NCBI RefSeq assembly: GCF_043951915.1 | Contig: NZ_JBINJD010000058.1 | Span: 1-29,149 of the forward strand | Length of the DNA stretch: 29,149 nucleotides | DNA from: Alienimonas sp043951915 | GTDB taxonomy: Bacteria; Planctomycetota; Planctomycetia; Planctomycetales; Planctomycetaceae | Reading direction: 5' to 3' | Part shown: one piece after another, positions 7,685 through 15,474 of the stretch | Numbering within the stretch: position 1 is the stretch's first letter | Layout: each line of letters begins with the position of its first letter | Made by a program: the position numbers and the translations under genes | Notes under the pieces: generated by a model | What the model was told of the DNA's origin: nothing | Database searches by the model: none | What the model saw: only the letters and a program-made list of their open reading frames with translations

Positions 7685-8953
7685 ATGCGTCTCTCCCGCC
7701 TCCCGGCCGCCGTCGCGGCGTCCGCCTTGCTCGCGCTGCCCGCCGTCCTGCCCGCTCAGGACGAGGGCGACGCGCCGGAGCCCCAACTGCCGGCGACGGC
7801 CCCCGTGGACGCCTCCGCCGGCCTCAGCGACGCCGACGTCGACCGCATCGCCGACGCGCTCGCCGACAAGCTGGTCGACCGCATGACCGAGCGGCTGGCC
7901 GACGAACTCGCCGAGCGGCTGGAGGGCATGATCGGCCCGACCGGCCCGGACGCGGACGTGCGGCGCCAGATTCAGGCGCTGGTGGACAAGACCGAACCGG
8001 CCGCGCGGCGGGAGGCGATCGAGCAGTTCATTTCCCGCCAGTGGCCGAAGGGCGAGCCGGTCGACGCGCACGCCGCGGACCTCGCCGGCACCCTGGCGTT
8101 CCTCGGCCAGCAGATGCCCGAGGAGGCGGGCTACGAGGCGTTCGCCCTCGCCGCGGAACTGGCCGACCGGGCGATCGAGTCCGGCAACGCGACGGAACAG
8201 GCGAAAAGCTCCTTCGGGATGGTCTTCTACGCCGCCGCCTGCGCCCACGCCCGGGACGAAGAGTACGCCGAAGCCTTCGGCGACCTCGACCGGGCCTTCG
8301 AGTACGGCTTCGACGACCTGGAACTGCTGAAGGAAGACGCCGACCTCGACGAACTCCGCAAGCGGCCCGGCTTCGTCAAACGGCTGACCGACTGGGAAAC
8401 GATGGTCCGCGAGGCGGCCCTCGCCGAGGCCCGGCAGACGCTCGCCGAGGGGGAGGCCTTCCCGCTGGAGTTCACCTTCACCGATACCGAGGGCCAAGAG
8501 CACAGCCTCGACGAATACAAGGGGCAGGTCGTCATCGTGGACTTCTGGGGCACCTGGTGCCCGCCCTGCCGGGCCGAGATTCCCTCCTTCATCAAGCTGC
8601 AAAAGGCCTACGGCAAAGACGGGCTGCAGATTCTCGGGCTGAACTACGAACGCGGCGACGACGAGGAGGAGAACCTGCAGCTCGTCGAGGCGTTCGTGGA
8701 GGAGATGGACCTGAACTACCCCACCGGGCTGGGATCGGAGGAGACCCAGGAGATGGTGCCGGACCTGCGGGGCTTCCCGACGACGGTGTTCGTCGGCCGC
8801 GACGGCAAGGTGAAGGCCAAGGTGGTCGGCCTGCACGACTACATGTTCCTCGAGGCGCTCGTCACCGAACTGCTCGCCGAAAAGGCCCCGGAGAACGCCG
8901 GGGACAAGAAGGCCGCCGACGAGGCGACCTCGGAGAACGACAGCGAGGACTGA
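7685..8953 (+). CDS. Secreted TlpA-like thioredoxin-fold protein
   Basis: A 422-aa exported protein: signal peptide at about 1-25 (ends LPAQ), an acidic linker, a helical region at about 35-90, a TPR-like end-of-group segment at about 165-245 (FYAAACAHARDEEYAEAF, then DADLDELRKRPGF), and a C-terminal TlpA/AhpC-TSA domain (about 260-405). The domain holds WCPPC with C292 and C295, preceded by VVIVDFWGT and followed by a cis-Pro loop (RGFPTTVFVGRDG). The redox-active pair implies thiol-disulfide exchange outside the cytoplasm, perhaps in cytochrome c maturation or repair of the many secreted c-type proteins; the client is not visible. The next gene is a paralogue with the same layout and strikingly similar DNA around the active site. 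No Shine-Dalgarno is seen. Confidence 0.92.
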   Translation: MRLSRLPAAVAASALLALPAVLPAQDEGDAPEPQLPATAPVDASAGLSDADVDRIADALADKLVDRMTERLADELAERLEGMIGPTGPDADVRRQIQALVDKTEPAARREAIEQFISRQWPKGEPVDAHAADLAGTLAFLGQQMPEEAGYEAFALAAELADRAIESGNATEQAKSSFGMVFYAAACAHARDEEYAEAFGDLDRAFEYGFDDLELLKEDADLDELRKRPGFVKRLTDWETMVREAALAEARQTLAEGEAFPLEFTFTDTEGQEHSLDEYKGQVVIVDFWGTWCPPCRAEIPSFIKLQKAYGKDGLQILGLNYERGDDEEENLQLVEAFVEEMDLNYPTGLGSEETQEMVPDLRGFPTTVFVGRDGKVKAKVVGLHDYMFLEALVTELLAEKAPENAGDKKAADEATSENDSED

Positions 8954-8956
8954 ACG

Positions 8957-8983
8957 GTCCGCACGCCGCCGAACGGTGCGGAC
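8957..8983 (+). terminator. Hairpin between the two TlpA-like genes
   Basis: Perfect 8-bp stem GTCCGCAC (8957-8964) with GTGCGGAC (8976-8983) and an 11-nt loop, beginning 4 nt after the stop codon. It lacks a T run, so it may attenuate or protect the 3' end and need not terminate fully. Confidence 0.35.
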
Positions 8984-9074
8984 GACAGTTGTGGCGGCGG
9001 GAACCGCGGCGGATAACCGCCCGGTCGTCCCCGCCGGCGGCGCCTCCCACCGTCCCCCGCCGAGCTGTGCGTCG

Positions 9075-11390
9075 ATGGCCCGTCGCCTGATCCGTGTCGC
9101 CCCCCGCGTTCCGCGAACGTGGGGGGCGCTTTCGTTTGCGGCCCTCGGCGGCGCGACGTTGATCGCCGCCGGGTGCGGGGAGCCGACGACCGTCCCGATT
9201 GCGACCGCCCCCGCGGCGACGGCCCCGGCCGCCGGCTCCCCCGCGGCGTCCGAGGTCCCGGCGGCGCCGGCGTCAGCGGCGCGCTCCGGAGCGGTCGATC
9301 CCGCGGGGCGAACGGCTGCCCGGTCGTCGCTCGATCGGAGGGGCGACGCGCCGGGAGAGGCCGCTGACGGGTCCTCTGACGACGGGCTCCCCGCGGACGG
9401 GTTTTCCAACGACCGGCTCGCCCAGACGCTGGAGGGCCTGCCGGCGAACCTGCGGGGGCAGTTCGAGGACCTGCCGGAGCGGTGGGCGGCCCGGCGGGAC
9501 GACCCCCGCGCCGCGGCCGAGGCGGCCATGACGTTGCAGGCCGCCGCCCGGTTACTGATGGACTTTGACGAGGAGCGGGCCTACGGCGCCTTTCGGCTCT
9601 CCGGGGAGGCGGCGACGCTGGCCGCGGGTTCCGACATCCTGCCGGACGCCGCTGCGGCGCAGATCTTCTACAACGCCGCCTGCGCCCTCGCCCGGGACGG
9701 CGAGGTCGTCGCCGCGTTCGCCTCGCTGGACCGGGCCGCCGAGGCCGGCTTCCCCGGCTGGGAGCACGCCGCGACCGACCCGGACCTCGCCGAACTGCGG
9801 GACACGCCCGGGTTCGCCGCCCGTCTGGACGGGTGGCGGGCCGCCTCGTCCGCCGCGACGGCCTCCCGGGGCGGTTCGATGCCGGATCCGCTGCTCAGTC
9901 CGGAGGACCTCGCCGGGAGCGGGGAGGGCGACCCCGACGGCCTGTTCCCGTTCGAGTTCGCCTACGAGGACGTTTCCGGTCGGCCGCACCGCCTGTCGGA
10001 CTACCGGGGGCAGGTGGTGATCGTGGACTTCTGGGGCACCTGGTGCCCGCCCTGCCGGGCGGAGATTCCCTCGTTCGTCCGCCTTCAGGAGACGTACGGC
10101 GGGGACGGGCTGCAGATTCTCGGGCTGAACTACGACGACAGCGTCGGCGACATCCGCCAGTTCGCCGCGGAGTACGACATGAACTACCCGACCGGCCCCG
10201 GCCCGGACGCGGCCCGGGCGGCGGTGCCGAACTTCAGCGGCTACCCCACCACTGTGTTCGTCGGCCGCGACGGCAAGGTGCGGAAGAAGCTCGTCGGCCT
10301 GCACCCGTACGAATCGCTGGAGGGCGTGGTGCTCGAACTGCTCGCGGAGCGGGTCGACCCGGCCTCCCTGGCGAACTGGCCGACGGTTCCCGAGGAGCCG
10401 CGGCGGACCGACCTGCTGAAGACCCAGCGGTTGGCGGACGGCCTGGACGCGGGGGCGCTCGCCGAGGTGGAGGAGAACTGGGAGCGGCAGTTCGAGGAGG
10501 AGGCCGCCGGCGTCGCCGTGGCCCGGGCGCTGGGCGGACTCGCGACCGAGGCGGAGCGGGCCGGGGGCACGGCGGCGATCGCCCTGCCGCCGCACGCCGG
10601 GGAGATCGCCGCCCAGATCGCGGCGGCCTTCCCCGACGCCGCCGCGACCGACGACGGGACGACCTTCGCCCCGGCGTTCCTCGCCGCCGCTGCGGCACTG
10701 GAGCAGCGGAACGACACGCGGGAAGCTCTCGCCTTCCTCGAACGCGCCGCCGCCACCGGCTGGACCGATTGGGCCGCCGTCACGACGAACCCGGCGTTCA
10801 GTTCCCTCCGCAACGACGAGGACTTCCAACAACGCCTCGCCCGCTGGACCGGCGCCGACCCGGACGCCGGTCCGAGCGCGGCCGGGGGCATGGCGGCGGA
10901 GACGGCGTCGAACCTTTCCCCCGCGGAGCAGGCCGCCGCGGACCTCGCCGCTGCCCAGCCGTTCGACCTCTCGCTGATCTTCCGCGACTTGGGCGACGAA
11001 CGGCAGCGGCTGGCGGACCATCGGGGCGACGTCGTGCTGCTGCACTACTGGAGCACCCGCAGCGAGCCCGCCGCGGCGATGGTGCCGGACCTCGTCGCCC
11101 TGCAGACCGAGCACGGCGGGGCGGGGCTGCAAACCCTCGGGCTGGCCTACGACGAGACGGCCGTCGCCGACGTGGAGAGCTTCGTGGCGGAGCGGGACGT
11201 GAACTACCCGGTGGGCATCGGTCACAAGCGGGCCCAGGCGGCGGTGCCGGGCTTCCGCGACGTGCCGACCGTCGTCTTCGTCGGCCGCGACGGGACCGCG
11301 CGGCTGGTCGCCGCGGGGCCGCGGCCGAAGGCGTACCTGGAGGCCGTCGTCACCGCGTTGCTGGCAGAACCGGCCCCCGAGGCGGACTGA
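9075..11390 (+). CDS. Lipoprotein-like protein with one active and one cysteine-less thioredoxin-fold domain
   Basis: A 771-aa paralogue of the preceding gene. It starts at ATG 9075 with a basic n-region and a hydrophobic stretch ending AAGC (about residue 35), a weak lipobox, then an Ala/Pro-rich linker. A TPR-like segment (FYNAACALARDGEVVAAF, then DPDLAELRDTPGF) leads to a TlpA domain with WCPPC, C324 and C327. The layout then repeats: a second TPR-like part (LERAAATGWTDWAAV, NPAFSSLRNDEDF) and a second thioredoxin-like domain in which the active site reads WSTRSEPA, so both cysteines are gone (S663, A666). The family would reduce or isomerise disulfides; the second half can only bind or scaffold. 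The in-frame GTG at 8976 would add residues before the signal and overlap the hairpin, so it is not preferred. Confidence 0.88.
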   Translation: MARRLIRVAPRVPRTWGALSFAALGGATLIAAGCGEPTTVPIATAPAATAPAAGSPAASEVPAAPASAARSGAVDPAGRTAARSSLDRRGDAPGEAADGSSDDGLPADGFSNDRLAQTLEGLPANLRGQFEDLPERWAARRDDPRAAAEAAMTLQAAARLLMDFDEERAYGAFRLSGEAATLAAGSDILPDAAAAQIFYNAACALARDGEVVAAFASLDRAAEAGFPGWEHAATDPDLAELRDTPGFAARLDGWRAASSAATASRGGSMPDPLLSPEDLAGSGEGDPDGLFPFEFAYEDVSGRPHRLSDYRGQVVIVDFWGTWCPPCRAEIPSFVRLQETYGGDGLQILGLNYDDSVGDIRQFAAEYDMNYPTGPGPDAARAAVPNFSGYPTTVFVGRDGKVRKKLVGLHPYESLEGVVLELLAERVDPASLANWPTVPEEPRRTDLLKTQRLADGLDAGALAEVEENWERQFEEEAAGVAVARALGGLATEAERAGGTAAIALPPHAGEIAAQIAAAFPDAAATDDGTTFAPAFLAAAAALEQRNDTREALAFLERAAATGWTDWAAVTTNPAFSSLRNDEDFQQRLARWTGADPDAGPSAAGGMAAETASNLSPAEQAAADLAAAQPFDLSLIFRDLGDERQRLADHRGDVVLLHYWSTRSEPAAAMVPDLVALQTEHGGAGLQTLGLAYDETAVADVESFVAERDVNYPVGIGHKRAQAAVPGFRDVPTVVFVGRDGTARLVAAGPRPKAYLEAVVTALLAEPAPEAD

Positions 11391-11395
11391 TGCCC

Positions 11396-11413
11396 GCCGG
11401 CCGTGGGGCCGGC
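11396..11413 (+). terminator. Short GC-only hairpin after the double-thioredoxin gene
   Basis: GCCGGCC (11396-11402), loop GTGG, GGCCGGC (11407-11413), 6 nt past the stop. There is no T tract, so the terminator call is weak. The rest of the 194-nt gap to the next gene holds only the -10-like box at 11537. Confidence 0.25.
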
Positions 11414-11536
11414 CCGCACGCCGGGGCGCGGCCGGAGTGACGGACGATCTCAGGAGAACCGGAACCCGGCGTCGGGTCCGACGGCGGGACGGGCCAGATT
11501 CTTCCTGGCGGGCGGGAACCGATCGGGCGACGCCGT

Positions 11537-11542
11537 TACACT
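11537..11542 (+). promoter_or_regulatory. Putative -10 box (TACACT) of the symporter gene
   Basis: TACACT lies 42 nt before ATG 11585 in otherwise very GC-rich sequence. No convincing -35 hexamer and no Shine-Dalgarno are seen. Confidence 0.4.
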
Positions 11543-11584
11543 CCTGCGGCCCGCCCGCCGCGTCCGTCGTCGTTTGCCCACCGC

Positions 11585-13516
11585 ATGTCCGTCCTCACCG
11601 TCGGCACGTTTCTGTTGTTCACCGGGCTCGTCGCCGGGCTGACGTACTATTTCACCCGCGGCAAGGAGCTGGGCACCGGCGAGGGCTACTTCCTCGCCGG
11701 CCGCAGCCTGACCGGCGGGGTGATCGCCGGGTCGCTGCTGCTCACGAACCTCTCCACGGAGCAGCTCGTCGGGTTGAACGGCGGGGCGTTCGACGAGGGC
11801 GTCAGCGTGTTCGCCTGGGAGGTGATCGCCGCCGTCAGCATGGTGCTGATGGCCCTGGTCTTCCTGCCGAAGTACCTGGCCCGCGGCGTCGCCACGGTGC
11901 CGCAGTATCTCGAGGGCAGCTTCGGCCCGAAGACGCGGGCGATCAGCACGCTGATGTTCGTCCTGGCGGACTCCCTCATCACCCTGCCGGTCGTGCTGTA
12001 CACAGGGTCGACGGCGCTGATCGGGGTGCTCGATCTGGAGAACCTGCTCGGGTTCGGCGGGCAGCCGTTGCTGTGGGCGCTGGTGATTTCGCTGGGCGTG
12101 GTCGGAAGTTGCTACGCGGTGTTCGGCGGGCTGCGGGCGGTCGCGTTCTCCGACGTCATCAACGGGATCGGGCTGCTGATCGGCGGGCTGTTGATCGCCG
12201 CCCTCGGCCTGATCGCCGTCGAAACCCAGAGCCCCGAGGCGGACAACCCGGTCGAGGCCTTTCTGGTCATGAAGGAGACCCGCAGCGAAATGTATAAATC
12301 GCTGCAGGAGGACTACCGGGCGATCGACGCGCTCCAAGCCGCCCGCGACGAACTGCAGGAGCGGCGAAAACTGTGGGAGGCCGTTCCCGAGGGGGAACGC
12401 GACGGCGTCCGCCCGCCCGCCTTCGCCGGACTGGTGCAGACGCTTTCCTACCTGAAGGAGGAGAAGCCGGAGACCTACGAGACGGTCGCGCCGCGGACGT
12501 TGGCCGCGGCGGCGGAGGTCGGGATCGAGGTCCCCGCGGGGGCCGACGCGGCGGAGTTCGTGAACGGGCTGCGGCTGCAGATCCCGCCGGTCAAGTACGA
12601 ACAACTCAGCCGGCGGACGCTGCGGGACCCCACGATCCCGTGGTCCACGCTGCTGTCCGGCGTGCTGCTGGTGAACCTGTTTTACTGGTGCACCAACCAA
12701 CAAATTATTCAGCGGACCCTCGCCGCGGACGGCCTCGCCAACGGGCAGAAGGGCGTGCTGCTGGCGGCGTTCTTCAAACTGCTCGCCCCGATCGTGATGG
12801 TGATCCCCGGCCTGGCGGCGCTGCACCTGTACGGGTCCGACCTGGTCGGCGGCGGGAAGGTGACGAAGGGGATCGAGGCCTACGGCGTGTTGGTCGGCGA
12901 GGTGCTGCCGGACTGGCTGCTGGGCTTCTTCGCCGCGGTGGTGTTCGGGGCGATCCTCAGCACCTTCAACAGCGTGTTGAACGCGACCTCCACGCTGTTC
13001 AGCCTCGGGGTCTATAAAGCCCAGATCAATCCGTTGGCGACCGAGGGTCAGCAGGTCCGCGTCGGCCAGATCTTCGGCGTGGTCGTGGCGATCACCGCGG
13101 TGGTCAGCGCTCCCCTGCTGGATCAGATCCAAGGCATTTTCGACTTCCTCCAGCAGATGCGGGGGCTGTACTTCATCCCGCTGTTCGCCGCCACGCTGGT
13201 CGCGTTCAACTCCCGCCGCCTGCCCGACTGGGCCGGGGCGGCGGCGATCCTGATCGGTTCGACCGCGGTCGGGCTGAAGTACTGGGTGCCCGGCTGGGAC
13301 GCCGCCGTCAACGAGGTGATGCACAACTGGCACTTCACCGCCTGCGTGTTCACGGCGATGATCCTGTTCCTCGTCGCCGTGCGGCTGATCGCCCCCGTCC
13401 CGGAGAAGCCGGCCCTGCCGCCCTCGCCGGTCGACATGACCCCGTGGAAGTGGGCCAAGCCGGTCTCCGCCCTGCTGGTGCTCGGCGTGCTCGGCCTCTA
13501 CGCCGCGTTCCTGTGA
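11585..13516 (+). CDS. Sodium:solute symporter (SSS/SGLT family)
   Basis: An inner-membrane transporter of 643 aa that should couple Na+ entry to uptake of a solute, most likely a sugar or similar organic compound. The family pattern is clear: an N-terminal helix, then GEGYFLAGRSLTGGVIAGSL and LLTNLSTEQLVGLNG (first inverted-repeat helices), VFGGLRAVAFSDVIN, then FYWCTNQQIIQRTLAA, and a cluster of C-terminal helices ending near residue 640. I count about 14 hydrophobic segments. Between the helix ending near 218 and the WCTNQ helix near 360 there is a roughly 110-residue charged insert (about 220-345) with coiled-coil-like stretches (AIDALQAARDELQERRK). Most relatives have a much shorter loop here. 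It has its own -10-like box and no obvious metabolic partner alongside. Confidence 0.93.
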   Translation: MSVLTVGTFLLFTGLVAGLTYYFTRGKELGTGEGYFLAGRSLTGGVIAGSLLLTNLSTEQLVGLNGGAFDEGVSVFAWEVIAAVSMVLMALVFLPKYLARGVATVPQYLEGSFGPKTRAISTLMFVLADSLITLPVVLYTGSTALIGVLDLENLLGFGGQPLLWALVISLGVVGSCYAVFGGLRAVAFSDVINGIGLLIGGLLIAALGLIAVETQSPEADNPVEAFLVMKETRSEMYKSLQEDYRAIDALQAARDELQERRKLWEAVPEGERDGVRPPAFAGLVQTLSYLKEEKPETYETVAPRTLAAAAEVGIEVPAGADAAEFVNGLRLQIPPVKYEQLSRRTLRDPTIPWSTLLSGVLLVNLFYWCTNQQIIQRTLAADGLANGQKGVLLAAFFKLLAPIVMVIPGLAALHLYGSDLVGGGKVTKGIEAYGVLVGEVLPDWLLGFFAAVVFGAILSTFNSVLNATSTLFSLGVYKAQINPLATEGQQVRVGQIFGVVVAITAVVSAPLLDQIQGIFDFLQQMRGLYFIPLFAATLVAFNSRRLPDWAGAAAILIGSTAVGLKYWVPGWDAAVNEVMHNWHFTACVFTAMILFLVAVRLIAPVPEKPALPPSPVDMTPWKWAKPVSALLVLGVLGLYAAFL

Positions 13517-13846
13517 ACGCGGTCTTCCATACCAGTCCGGAACGCAAGAGCCTTTTGCGTCAATCGATGTAAGCTGCGATGCGTCCGTCGCTTATGGCGT
13601 TCGATGCCAAGGCGGCCCGAGACGCGAGCCGCGGCCGGGTGAGGCTGTTCTCATCGAACCGCCTCGGGCTGCCAATCGTTGAGGCAAAAAGCTTGCAAGC
13701 TCCGGCGGTGCGTCAGTTCGTTCGACGGCTGTGCCGACGGCCGATGCTCGCGCCTCGGGCTGGTATCGGCCGCGATCCGCTGCGGAAGGACGCACGAGGC
13801 GGCGCGCCGCCTCGCGGCGACGGCGAATCGGGGGCGCTTTGGAGCG
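13517..13846 (+). other. Convergent intergenic region with palindromes, no supported gene
   Basis: 330 nt between the stops of the symporter and purB. It is less GC-rich than its surroundings. It contains a weak hairpin (ACGCAA / TTGCGT, about 13543-13561), the perfect palindrome AGCTTGCAAGCT (13690-13701), the perfect 20-bp palindrome CGAGGCGGCGCGCCGCCTCG (13795-13814) and one copy of a dispersed 32-nt repeat. An ORF from ATG 13579 would run past the purB stop; its codon use is unlike the neighbours and I do not accept it. Confidence 0.6.
13801..13832 (+). repeat. Dispersed 32-nt repeat, copy 1
   Basis: Begins GGCGCGCCGCCTCG and ends GAATCGGG. It matches 20264-20295 at 29 of 32 positions. 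It overlaps the right half of the 20-bp palindrome at 13795-13814 and lies 15 nt from the purB stop. Both copies sit in gaps between convergent genes. Confidence 0.6.
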
Positions 13847-15283
13847 TTACACCTTCAACTCGCCCGCGTCGCCGGTGAGGGCGTCGCGGTAGCGTTCGCG
13901 GATCGGGGCGACGACCTGCTCCACGAACCGGCGGGTCTGCTCCGGGGCGCGGCCGATGTACTTCTTCGGGTCGAGGGCCGCGGTGAGGTCCACGCCGGCG
14001 AAGGCGTCGTCGGCCTGGAGGCGGGCGATCAGGTCGTTCGCCTCGCCCTGTTCCTTCACCACCTTGCCGGCGTCGCGGGAGTGGACGCGGACCCGCTCGT
14101 GCAGGTCCTGCCGGTCCCCGCCGGCTTCCACGCCGGCCATCAGCACGGCCTCGGTCGCCATGAAGGGCAGCTCCGAGGCGAGGTTCGCCGCGATCACCTT
14201 CGGGTAGACGATCAGCCCGCCGGCGACGTTCGCGTAGATCAGCAGGCAGGCGTCGATCGCCAGGCAGCTCTGCGGCAGGCTCAGCCGGCGGTTGGCGCTG
14301 TCGTCGAGGGTGCGTTCCAGCCACTGCGTCGCGGCGGTGTCGTCGCCGTTGGCGGCGAGGCTCATCGCGAAGCGGGCCAGCCCGCACATCCGCTCGGCCC
14401 GCATCGGGTTCCGCTTGTAGGCCATCGCGGAGGAGCCGATCTGCTTGTCCCCCTGCGGCTCCTCCAACTCCTTGCGGTGCTGAAGGATGCGGAGGTCCGT
14501 GCCGGCCTTGTGGCAACTCTGCCCAACGCCGGAGAGCGTGCCCAGCACCATCGCGTCCACCTTGCGGGGGTAGGTCTGCCCGGTGACGGCGTAGCTGGCG
14601 TCGAAGCCCATCTTCGCCCGGACGAGTTCGTCCAGCCGGTCGACCTTGGACCCGTCCCCGCCGAACAGCTGCAGGAAGGTCGCCTGCGTGCCGGTCGTCC
14701 CCTTCACCCCGCGGAATTTCAGCCGGGCGAGGCGGTGTTCGACCTCCTCCAGGTCCAGGCAGAGGTCCTGGCACCACAGCGTCGCCCGTTTGCCGACGGT
14801 GGTGGGCTGGGCCGGCTGGAGGTGGGTGAAGCCGAGGCAGGGCTCGTCGGCCCATTGTTCGGAGAACGACCCGAGGGCGTCGATGACCCGCACCAGCCGG
14901 GTGCGGAGCAGTTCGAGGGCCCGGCGGGTCTGGATCAGTTCGGCGTTGTCGGTGACGAAGCAGCTCGTCGCCCCGAGGTGAATGATCGGCCGGGCCGCCG
15001 GGCAGACGTCGCCCCAGGCGTGCACGTGGGCCATCACGTCGTGCCGGAGGTCCTTTTCGTACTTGGCGGCGAGGGCGAAGTCGTTGTCGGACAGGTCCAG
15101 CGCCCCGCGCATCTGCTCCAGCGCGGCGTCGGGGATGTCGAGGCCGAGTTCTTGCTGCGACTCCGCCAGGGCCAGCCACAGCCGCCGCCACAGGCCGTGC
15201 TTGGTGCGGGCGCTCCACAGTTCCGCCATCGCGTCGGAGGCGTAGCGGGTCAGCAGGGGATTTTCGTAGCGGTCGTGGCTCAT
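13847..15283 (-). CDS. purB: Adenylosuccinate lyase
   Basis: A 478-aa cytoplasmic enzyme of purine synthesis that removes fumarate from SAICAR and from adenylosuccinate. Superfamily landmarks: HLGATSCFVTDN (near 103-114), THLQPAQPTT with a catalytic His, and the signature loop GSSAMAYKRNP (283-293). The length and the SSAMAYKRNP form fit the type that includes animal ADSL more than the short B. subtilis type. The ATG at 15283 has no Shine-Dalgarno; a TAAACT box ends 7 nt upstream, so the message may be leaderless. It is preceded on the same strand by leuC, with a palindrome between, so the two are probably separate units. Confidence 0.95.
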   Translation of the reverse strand: MSHDRYENPLLTRYASDAMAELWSARTKHGLWRRLWLALAESQQELGLDIPDAALEQMRGALDLSDNDFALAAKYEKDLRHDVMAHVHAWGDVCPAARPIIHLGATSCFVTDNAELIQTRRALELLRTRLVRVIDALGSFSEQWADEPCLGFTHLQPAQPTTVGKRATLWCQDLCLDLEEVEHRLARLKFRGVKGTTGTQATFLQLFGGDGSKVDRLDELVRAKMGFDASYAVTGQTYPRKVDAMVLGTLSGVGQSCHKAGTDLRILQHRKELEEPQGDKQIGSSAMAYKRNPMRAERMCGLARFAMSLAANGDDTAATQWLERTLDDSANRRLSLPQSCLAIDACLLIYANVAGGLIVYPKVIAANLASELPFMATEAVLMAGVEAGGDRQDLHERVRVHSRDAGKVVKEQGEANDLIARLQADDAFAGVDLTAALDPKKYIGRAPEQTRRFVEQVVAPIRERYRDALTGDAGELKV

Positions 15284-15290
15284 GGCGGGG

Positions 15291-15296
15291 AGTTTA
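15291..15296 (-). promoter_or_regulatory. Putative -10 box (TAAACT) of purB, very close to the start
   Basis: On the minus strand TAAACT ends 7 nt before the purB ATG, the distance at which transcription would start at the ATG itself. This suggests a leaderless mRNA. Confidence 0.45.
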
Positions 15297-15376
15297 GCGA
15301 GCGGGGGCGCGATCCCCGACCGGCTGGCGGGGCAAAGTCGCCGGGGAGAACCGGGCGGCCGTGGGCGAGCGAACCG

Positions 15377-15409
15377 AGCGTCCCGGACGCTTCAAGCGTC
15401 CGGGACGCT
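15377..15409 (+). repeat. REP-like near-perfect palindrome, copy 1
   Basis: 16-nt arms (first arm AGCGTCCCGGACGCTT) separated by one C form a 33-nt palindrome. It lies between the leuC stop and the purB promoter. A related element stands at 19260-19290. It could end leuC transcription, although no T run follows on either strand. Confidence 0.65.
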
Positions 15410-15474
15410 CCGCACACGGCGCGGGCGGGGGAGAGAGAAAAGGCGACGCGGCCCGGGCGATGCGGGCCCGTTCG

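Noticed and set aside
12240..12630. Separate gene inserted into the symporter
   Set aside because: The frame is continuous, GC3 is unchanged and the transporter core resumes in frame, so this is an insert within the protein.
13579..13878. 99-codon ORF in the convergent gap
   Set aside because: Runs past the purB stop, lacks GC3 bias, and overlaps repeats and palindromes.
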